From Asterochloris sp. CNOR1 (lineage: Eukaryota > Chlorophyta > Trebouxiophyceae > Trebouxiales > Trebouxiaceae): DNA of 64,000 nucleotides. The stretch lies in NCBI GenBank assembly GCA_963969365.1, contig OZ017752.1:806001-870000 (forward strand). The letters are read 5' to 3'. Below the pieces are notes generated by a model. That model saw only the letters and a list, made by a program, of their open reading frames with translations. It was not told the DNA's origin and did not search any database. A program made the position numbers and the translations under genes. How positions within the stretch are numbered: position 1 is the first letter of the stretch; each line of letters opens with the position of its first letter. Below are positions 56,501 through 64,000 of this stretch, piece after piece.

Positions 56501-57369
56501 GGGGTGATATGGGTGCATGCTGGGGCCTTGCCTTGGCAGCCTCCAGCTGGGCATCAAGCTGAGTGTCCTTGGGCCACTAACGCATGCTGCAGGAGCCCTG
56601 CTCTACACAGTCCAGCCGCACCCTCAGCTGGGCCTACAGCTGGATGGCCCCATAGCCCGTGCAGTCTCACCTGGCAGCCTCCAGCCGCCATCCCAGTGTG
56701 CCCTGCAGCCTCTTATGGGGCAGCCCCCAGTTGGACTCCACGCTGGGCGCGCAGCTCCAGTGGCCTGTCTGACCCTGTGGAATGCCCTGGCGGTCTTGTG
56801 TGGGCCCAGGCACTGCTGCTGTCCTGGGCGAGGGTGCTCTTGGTGCATGTGCAAGGCAGCCCCGCAATTGGCACTGTGGCTGTCACGCAATGCTGGAACT
56901 GGTGGCCTCCAAGGTTCAGCTGCCTGTTGCAGCAAAGCCCACCTGCATGACAGAGCCCAGAGCCCTGCTGCCACACTTGGCGCTTCCCAGATGGCTTTGG
57001 CTATGACATCAACATAAGGGGGAGGTCGTGCTCTGCTGCTGTCATGATAGCTGTTTGATGTTAACTGTGCAGGAGGGGCTGTCTGGCCTGGGCTATGATG
57101 ACCAGGCGCGGGATGAGCTTTATGAGCGTGCAGAGAAAGTTGGCAAGTCGCTGCTGGACGTTGGCGATGAGCTCAGAAGTTGCATCGACAATGTCAATGC
57201 CAGCTCTGCCACGGCTTCAGGGGACGGTACCCCCCTGGGCACTGTGGTGCGCATCCTCAACAACCAGCTGCAGGCGCTGACCTTTGTTGATGAAGAGGCC
57301 ACCAAGCTGACTAAGCAGGTGGAACATCTGACTGGCAGGCACATCACACAGAGTCAATTTGACCTGTGA
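53535..57369 (+). CDS. NUP62: Nucleoporin NUP62 (FG nucleoporin)
   Basis: Central-channel FG nucleoporin. Nine exons close in frame: 53535-53550, 53622-53798, 53878-53956, 54052-54110, 54240-54473, 54582-55516, 55902-56057, 56359-56472, 57073-57369; 688 aa. Residues 1 to about 490 are Ala/Ser/Gly-rich with many FG dipeptides (GGFG, AFGA, LFGA, FGFGAP). The C-terminal ~190 residues are the conserved NUP62 coiled coil: IIQAWTEELERQAQAF, EWDRHILQNKHALLQLEAE, HQKEMHELLSGMEHEAERLY, then VVRILNNQLQALTFVDEEA. The 16-nt first exon (MTSFS plus a split Gly) joins directly to a Gly-rich block. Exon 6 could alternatively start at the CCAG acceptor near 54605, which is also in phase. Confidence 0.93.
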
Positions 57370-57426
57370 GAGAATATAAAAACCCCCCTGAGAAAGCTGA
57401 CATGCCATGAACTCTCCAAGTGTCAG

Positions 57427-58899
57427 ATGCATCCAAACCTAACACAACTGAAGCCTCACTTCGCCATGCAACAAGTCACAAGAAGTGCAGCCTCTCTACT
57501 GCACCCTCAACTGGAGGGCACCAGTGGCCGTCAGACGGTCTGGGCGAGACCCCATGAATCCGGGTGCAGGCAGCCCAGGGGCTGTCGTGCAGCTGTATTT
57601 GCCCAAGAGGGCTCATCTGAGAGGCAGCAAGAGAGGCAGCAAGGCTCCCGGCGCAGCTCAGGCTCTGTTGACCAGCTCCCCCGGCGCGATCAGTACTCCT
57701 CATTCCAGGCTCCACCCCCTCCCCCACCTCGGACTGGCTCATATCAGCCGCCGCCGCCGCCCCCTAATGGTGGAGGTCCGGAACAAGGCAGCGGCGGAAT
57801 GGACAACTTTACAAAAGCAGTCATTGCTGGAGCCTTCATCATTGGCATGGGCACTGGGGTGAGCCTGCTCATTGCAGACTGTCGCTGGATGCTGTGCAGA
57901 GCAACCAGCAAGTTGCTGCCTGAAGTTCATGAAGCTGTCTGCAAGAGTGACACTGTCAGAAGACATTGTCACGCAGGCCTTGTCCTACTGCAGGTCTGGC
58001 TGAACTCGGAAGTCAGCCTGCACCCCAACAACGTGGCCTCCACCGAGCTTTTGGACCGCAAAACGCCAAACGCAGAGATCTGCGCGGCCAATGGCTACAG
58101 CAGCATGGTGTTCGACCAGCGCTTGTTTGTCTCCTTCAACCCGTGAGTGATGCTGCTGTGAGGCAGCACTAAACTTCACCAATAAACCTGGCTGCCAGCT
58201 GCTGAGCTTATCAGAGCTAATGCTGACCTACAAGCGTGCCTCCTGCTGCAGTTTCAATGTGTATGTGGCACAGCCAGAAATTAAGCCAGGCTGTGTCCTG
58301 CGGAGGAGCAATGTGAATGTGCTGGAGAGCCGCAAGCTGGTCACGGGTGGCGAGGTGAGTGTTTGCGCCTCCCTGTCTCGCAGCAGCTGAAGCCAGGTGC
58401 TCACATGCTGGACGGACGCTGCCAAAGTATGCCTGCACAGCTCACGACCACGACCATTCTCAGACATGACAGGCTGCTGGCTGCAGGTCAACTCATGCAA
58501 GCGTAACATGAACACATTTGCGTTTGTGGGCGACCTTGAGAAGTCGCCAGAGGTGTCCTGCGTCTACCACAGCGAGGATGCAGAGAACCAGGTATCGCCT
58601 CTGTCCTGGGATGGTGCTGCTGCCTGCTCAAAGCATTGCACCACAGCAGAGGCCATGGGTTGGGACTGTCAGACGTCTACAGTACATCTGCCAAAAGCCA
58701 TCATGGCAGTGCTATGTCTTTGAGCGTTGCAAATGGACCCCATCTCGGCAGCAAAGGCTGAAGGTGCACATGCTGATTGCAGTTCTTGGTGGACCCTCAG
58801 CGGGCCAGGCTTGGGGATGGTTTCCAGCCAAGGCCTGGCACTAAGTTGGGACCAGGCTCAGGGCAGATGAGCAGCCCAGATACTGGTGACGGAGGCTGA
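57427..58899 (+). CDS. Plastid DUF3172 protein of cyanobacterial origin
   Basis: Five exons: 57427-57858, 57994-58142, 58252-58354, 58487-58591, 58783-58899; 301 aa. The N terminus is basic and Ser/Arg/Gln-rich, consistent with a plastid leader, followed by a Pro-rich linker (QAPPPPPPRTGSYQPPPPPP) and a single membrane helix (FTKAVIAGAFIIGMGTGV). The rest matches the DUF3172 layout: NNVASTELLDRKTPNAEIC, FDQRLFVSFNPFNVYVAQPE, KPGCVLRRSNVNVLESRKLV, RNMNTFAFVGDLE and VSCVYHSEDAEN. Function is unknown; the family is widespread in cyanobacteria, so endosymbiotic transfer is the natural inference. ATG 57466 is an alternative start. Confidence 0.88.
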
Positions 58900-58989
58900 G
58901 GGCCTGGCTGCCCATAGCTGTGAATGAACCCTTTTTGAAACTCTCTGCAAATGCATGCTGTACTTGATAGTTTGTTTACACAGTACTTC

Positions 58990-58994
58990 TGTAA
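58990..58994 (+). terminator. Candidate TGTAA polyadenylation signal
   Basis: TGTAA lies 91 nt after the stop of the DUF3172 gene, in the position expected for a chlorophyte polyadenylation signal. Confidence 0.45.
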
Positions 58995-59152
58995 GGAAGG
59001 GTAGCTTGTGACGGGCTGCTCAGCTGATGTCTGGCAAGGCATATGGCACATATGAATGTGTTTGCACTCACGAGTTTGGGCAGACTGCGCATGCATCAGA
59101 CCCTGCAATGGGGTCTGTTGCTGCTGGCAGCTAGGTGGAGCAAAGGCAATTC

Positions 59153-62100
59153 TCAGAAGATAAAGGAGGAGCCCTGACAGAACAGCAGCTGGCAGCATTT
59201 GGGGGCTGTCAGCTGCATCCACCCAAGAATCAGACCAACAGGGCGACAAAGCATCCAGGTCATCCAAACAAAGGTAGTGTCAGACAAGCTGAGGACTTCA
59301 GCTGGTCTCTGCAACAACAACAGCTGAAGCAATAGCGGGGCAATGAATGGTACTTGACAAGCTTGAAGATTGACTGCCTGCAGCCTGCTGACAGCTGCCT
59401 TGATGCTCTTGGAGAGGTCCAATCGCTCTTGAGTCGGGCTGGGACAGCAGTGAAAGAAAGCTGGAAGCACATGCCCCTGCCTGCAGGGCAGCCATGCGGT
59501 CAAGCGAGCAGTACGCCCTTGAGACAGCATGCCTCATGCAGCACTCAGCTGAGGCAGTGCAGGCATCGCTGCCATAGGACCAGTGTACCTCTGCCAGCCC
59601 TCTCCTGACCCACTCCTGGTTGGCGGCCCACGCAGCAGACTGCTGGCCCAGCGCGCTCAGTGCAATCAGGACGGTGGCGCAGCCCACAGTGGATGGCCGG
59701 TGGGCCAGCACTGCAAAGTCTGCAGCACACTGTCAACCTGCTCAGTCCGCTGCAGTCTCACAGGTGAACTGCTTTGCATTGTGAAACTGCAGCATAGTGT
59801 TAACCTGCTCAGCTTGCTGTAGTGTTACAGGTGGCACATGAGGCTTTGCACTGTGGAGCCTGCAGCACAGCGCCAACCTGCTCAGCCTGCTGTTGTGTGG
59901 CAGGTGGCACAGTAGAATTTGCAAGTGGCACAGGTGGCGTCTAAAGCGCTTACCCCAATTCGTTACTCCATTGAGATTGGACACCACGCTTAGTCCAATC
60001 AACAGCTGTACCTCAGGTGGCATATAAAACTGTGCACAGGCACAACCGAGCAGCCTACAACACCAGCAGCCCCCACCCACTCACGCGCCAGGGCGTGTGT
60101 GATGACTGCGTAAGCTTGCTGCCGGACGGTGCTCTTGAGTTGCCATTGCAGATCTCCCAGCGCTGAGGTCTCGAGAAGGAGGGCGTCGACACAGTCTGCA
60201 GCTGTGACTGCGGCAGTGCGCCAGCCCAGCGCTGCCATCAAGGCCAGCTCCATGTCCCTGATCTCGGCAGCAGTGTAGTGGCCCTCCCAGGGCGTTCCAA
60301 CCTGCAGTGTGAGGGCCGACCTCAGCTCTGCAAGTACGTCTGAGGAGAACCTTAGTAGTCTTTCCAGGCCGTTGCAGCCTGCCATGTGGATGCTGATCTT
60401 ACTTTAGCAACCAGGTATGGGTCAGAAGTCAGTGCCCCTCCCAGGTCTTTCCAGCCTGTGACGTGACAGCACACCTCAAGCCAGCCACCAGGTCTATGCA
60501 GTGGTGCAGTGGCCCTCATGGGCCAGTGCACGGACGAGCAGCAAGGTCAGAAGCAGAGCTACAGCCTGTGAATAGAGAGATTGCAGGCATCTATGCAGTG
60601 ACAGGCAGCACATGCAGCAGGTCCCCCTGTCCACCTGCATGTGGAGTGCAGACACGGCTGCAGTGAGCAGCTGCACATGCAGTAGGCGTGGTCCAACCTG
60701 CCTCTAAGTGCAGACAGAGTGCAGTGCGCTCAGCAGCGGCCAGGCTGTGACCATGGGCCAGGGTATGCCTGGCAGCCTTGCAGCCTGCCGCAATGCACCA
60801 TCAGGTGGCAGTTGGCTGACCTGCAGCCACACTGGGCGAATCTGCAGAGCTGCACTCTCCATCTTGGTGGCCACGGACAGGCAGGCAGTGGCAATCAACT
60901 CGGCTGGCCAGCTGGCCCTGCATGGCTGCAAGACAGAAGCAAGCCTGAGGCACACGAAGCAGAGCCCACCGCAAGCAGCATCGCACAGCAACAGCAACGC
61001 CGAGGCAGCACCTGTGCTCACCTGGACAGCGAGGCTCGCCATGAAACGGTCAAACAGGCTGACAGCGAGGAGCAGGGTTGACAGCTTCAGCTGGTGTAGC
61101 TCTGCGACCTGTTCATGAGGAGGAACCAGGTTAGGCTGCAAGCATGTGCAGGCTCCTGACCTCCCCCAACAAGTAGCAGCAGCAGCTGCCGCGGGTTGGC
61201 CTGCTTTGGTTGCAGGCAGGCAGTCCTTGCAGCGGGTGCAGTGATGCTGCACAGGCAGGCTCCCGCCTGGTCCGCCAGAGCCCTGTCAGCAGCGCCTTAC
61301 CATGCGCATCCAGAGCACCACCAGCTGCCGGGCGACTGCACCAGTGTGTCAGCAGCACCTCACCATGCGCATCCAGAGCACCATCAGCTGCCGGGCGGAT
61401 GCATTGGACGTGTGCTGGTGGCTGCCCTCCTGCTGTGTGCAGGTCTCTTTGTGCAGCAGGTGCTCCAGATCAGAGCCCCACTGCCCATATGCATCCACCT
61501 GCAGGCACACGGTGCACCGTGAGTGCCTGAGACCGCACCACCACTCAGGGGCTGCACTCTGCGGGCTGAGCTGTTCCCGATCTGCATCTCCACATGTTGA
61601 TATCCTAAGTTCATGGGAGTCAAGGGTTTGGCGGTGTCCTGTTGAGCAGGTGCCACATCTGTTGCTGCAGCACCTTACCTGCAGGCCCAACTAGCCCTGC
61701 CGTGCGCCACTTGAGGACATTGCTCAGGGTGATAGAGATAAAGTCGGGCGCAAGGTGGCCAAACCCCCAGTGTCTGCACTCATGCCCCACCTCTGGCCGC
61801 AGATGCAACCGACAGCCCGTCTACATTCTGCAGAGAGCAGCCCCAGTGGCCCAGGGCCCAGGCCCCCGGCTCCTGCACATGTCTGGCTCTGGGCACAGCG
61901 AGGGCTCCCCTCAGCGCTCTGACCACCAGCAGGTTGAGAACAGAGGGGCGGTTGTTGGGGTGGTGGGAGCCAGCAGGGGACAGCAGACGCAGGAAACGTT
62001 GCAGCATTGTCGACACCCAGCGAGAGGATGTGCTAGCTCAAGTGGTCTGCCTGTCCCACAAGGCAGGGCTGTGAGTGTTGCTGGACACGCACAGGGGTGC

Positions 62101-63014
62101 TCCTGGGGGTGGGAGGTGAGAACGGCACAATCTGCTGAGGCATACGACCAGTTGCAGCACCTGCTGACGCCCAGCGCCGTGATACGTGAGCTCACCAGTT
62201 TGCGTCGCACACCAGACAGTAGTGCCAGACAAAAAGGTGGCTCAGGCATCTTGCACTGTGTGGGCACAGCCGTCAGCTCAAAGTTTCCCCACCTGCTAAT
62301 GCCCAGCGAAAAGCTGTTCGAGGTACATTCCCCAGATCTTGTTTGCAGTGCACACTCATCCGTGGCCTGGAATGCTTAGCATGCTGCAGCAGCTGTTTGC
62401 CAGCAGATACACTCCAATGCCTGCCTCTACTTGGACAACACATCAAGGCGCTGCTGCCTGGCTGCAGTCAGTCCCAGAGTCCTGCTGTCCTCCACAGTCA
62501 TGTGCAGGTCACGACGGCAGTGTACAGGTCATGACAGCAGTGTACAGGTTATGATGGCAGTGTACAGGTCATGATGGCAGCTGGCGTGCCCAGGATGCCC
62601 AGCATGAGACTTCGCCTGTCTGTTGCTGCCATGAAGCACCGAGATGGACCACCATGAGAAACTGCAGCTGATTCGGTCCCCAGAGCAACTAAAGGTTGAC
62701 ACTCTCTCCTGCATCATGAGCAACTCCGCATTGGGCTTCCAATGCACAGCTCTGCACCCGCCCATCTGCAGAGCTGCATTCCCTCTGCAGCCTGCCCTGC
62801 CCATCCTGCTCTGCCCCTGGTGTGCTGAGCAAGCACAGCGGCCCACCTGCAGAGTCGACGTGGCCAGCAGCCGCTTCTCAAAGCTGGTGCGCCGCTCAGA
62901 GTCCAAGATGCGCACTGGCCGCACGAAGTCACTGGGAGAGGCAGCCTCCAGCACTGCATCCTCTGCAAGCTCTACACTGGCCTCTGAACAACTGAGGTCC
63001 ATGCTGTGGCCCAT
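59153..63014 (-). CDS. Cyclin (two cyclin folds), class uncertain
   Basis: Cell-cycle or transcriptional cyclin. Exons: 62847-63014, 61364-61498, 61022-61108, 60821-60925, 60085-60301, 59589-59719 and a tentative last exon 59153-59476. All junctions are phase-consistent, giving about 388 aa. The first cyclin fold is clear: VAELHQLKLSTLLLAVSLFD then RFMA, AELIATACLSVATKMES, and MELALMAALGWRTAAVTAAD. The second fold is LKSTVRQQAYAVITHALA, then HRPSTVGCATVLIALSAL. The N-terminal block has LEHLLHKE and SARQLMVLWMRM, the usual lead-in to the cyclin box. Overall it looks most like A/D-type or solo cyclins, but I cannot fix the class. The first exon (across a 1.3-kb intron) and the last exon are the weak points. 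Confidence 0.72.
59736..59935. repeat. About 70-bp tandem repeat in cyclin intron
   Basis: Three imperfect units each containing AACCTGCTCAG and a TTACAGGTG- or GGCAGGTG-like box (near 59737, 59803 and 59873). The units overlap copies of the acceptor of the exon at 59589-59719. Confidence 0.75.
62501..62580. repeat. Four exact-length 20-bp tandem repeats
   Basis: Four 20-bp units at 62501, 62521, 62541 and 62561 with consensus TGTACAGGTCATGATGGCAG and one to three substitutions each. They lie in the long first intron of the cyclin model. Confidence 0.93.
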
Positions 63015-64000
63015 CTGCGGCCTGCAGAAGGCATGAGGGGAACTGCAGCTTAGATATTTGTGGTCACCATGGGGTGGCGTCCAGGTGGCGTACTCTGGAC
63101 GCGCATGCAGAGCCAGGTGCCTGGCGTGAGACCCTGAGCAGCTGCATGTCTGACATTGCCCAAGTTTGGCATCAATTTGGAAGCGGCAGGAGAATGCGCC
63201 CGGTGAGCCAGGGCAGCCTCTGGACAAGCCTCGGACCCCGTGCTGATACAATCTTCACGCAGGGGCAAGAAGTGCTTGGGTACCTGTGAGGCAGTCAGGC
63301 AGGGTCAGACAGCATGAAGCACCTGTCATCGATGTCGAAAGTGGAAGTGCAAAAGTCCTGCGCACTGATGCCGCTGCCCTGGGATTTGAGATCTGCAGGA
63401 AGTGCTCAGGGATTGTTCAAGAAAGCACGAAGTGCAATGTTAGGTCCCTCTTTGAAGAACTGCAGCCTGCATGCTGGCTGGATGGATCAACAAAGGCATG
63501 GGCACGAGATTCTGCATGTGGTTTTGGGCAGGGATCATCTTATGTTTCAGGCTTTGCTGAGCAAGCATGGCATCAAGAAAAATCCATGAGCCGGATCAAG
63601 AGCTCACCCGAAGGTTGACGCCAGCCAGGCTCGGACATTGTTCCCACACAACTTGCTCTTCTCGAATGTTGTATGATCGGCTTGAAATGGGTTGTGTTTT
63701 CCTAAACCAAGCAATTCACATGCAAGTTGCTCTAGACATCTGCATGTCATTATGACGTATCCAATACAATCAAAGCATCTGCCTTCCAGCGTTTACACAG
63801 CAAGAAAAGCCGTACTAGAGGCAGTAAACAGTATGGCTGCAACCTTGTCGTCAGCAAGCGTTACATGTGCTGGGGCCTGCAAGTCGGCCTGCTTATCTCT
63901 TCTTGGGGAGCCTGATGACTTCTGAAATCAGGCCAAGTCCTCTGTGCTGTAGGAGCCTCTGACATTCAGGTGTCAGCAGACTTCAGCCAGCACTGCTTTA
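63015..64000. other. Right-edge region without a called gene
   Basis: About 1 kb upstream of the cyclin's first exon. A 110-codon plus-strand frame (63286-63618) shows no recognisable motif or splice partner. The sequence becomes more AT-rich after about 63640. It probably contains the cyclin promoter and possibly part of a neighbouring gene beyond the window. Confidence 0.35.

Overview
This window looks like nuclear DNA from a green alga (Chlorophyta, probably a trebouxiophyte or close relative). Genes are split by many short introns. Acceptors are almost always TGCAG and donors GTGAGN or GTNNGN. Candidate TGTAA polyadenylation signals, typical of chlorophytes, lie behind some stop codons. 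Two products carry plastid-type leaders: an ELIP, and a protein whose domain (DUF3172) is otherwise known from cyanobacteria. I placed sixteen protein genes by hand-splicing. For most of them the exon phases close exactly from start to stop, which is the main support for the models. No tRNA, rRNA, transposon or CRISPR array was recognised.

Layout: ZNHIT2 (-, runs off the left edge); GRP94/endoplasmin (-, 2561-11025) head-to-head with BiP (+, 11290-18760), two ER chaperones sharing a 264-bp intergenic promoter; a Q-rich orphan protein (-, 19592-23820); a C-terminal-motor kinesin-14 (-, 25646-32529); a RING plus ARM-repeat protein (-, 32740-34502); FCF1 (+, 35058-36760); an SDR-like protein (-, 36907-40631); RNase kappa / V-ATPase f-like (-, 40697-41152); RRP15 (+, 41436-43745); ELIP (+, 44285-46036); an F-box plus cyclin-box protein like cyclin F (+, 46667-50414); EFG1 (-, 50837-53452) only 82 bp from NUP62 (+, 53535-57369); a plastid DUF3172 protein (+, 57427-58899); and a second cyclin (-, about 59153-63014).

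Functionally the window mixes ER protein folding (GRP94, BiP), nucleolar rRNA processing (FCF1, RRP15, EFG1; ZNHIT2 assists assembly of snoRNP and other complexes), cell-cycle and microtubule factors (two cyclins, kinesin-14), the nuclear pore (NUP62) and plastid proteins (ELIP, DUF3172).

The most unusual signal is structural. Many introns contain one to four degenerate copies ('echoes') of the splice-site/exon edge that borders them, often with an intact-looking GT or TGCAG. I see this in at least nine genes, on both strands, at donors and acceptors, and once as a nearly whole exon copy with a frameshift. Other notable items are a 124-bp inverted repeat with near-perfect arms inside a GRP94 intron, five apparent GC-AG introns, and several short promoter or intron tandem repeats.
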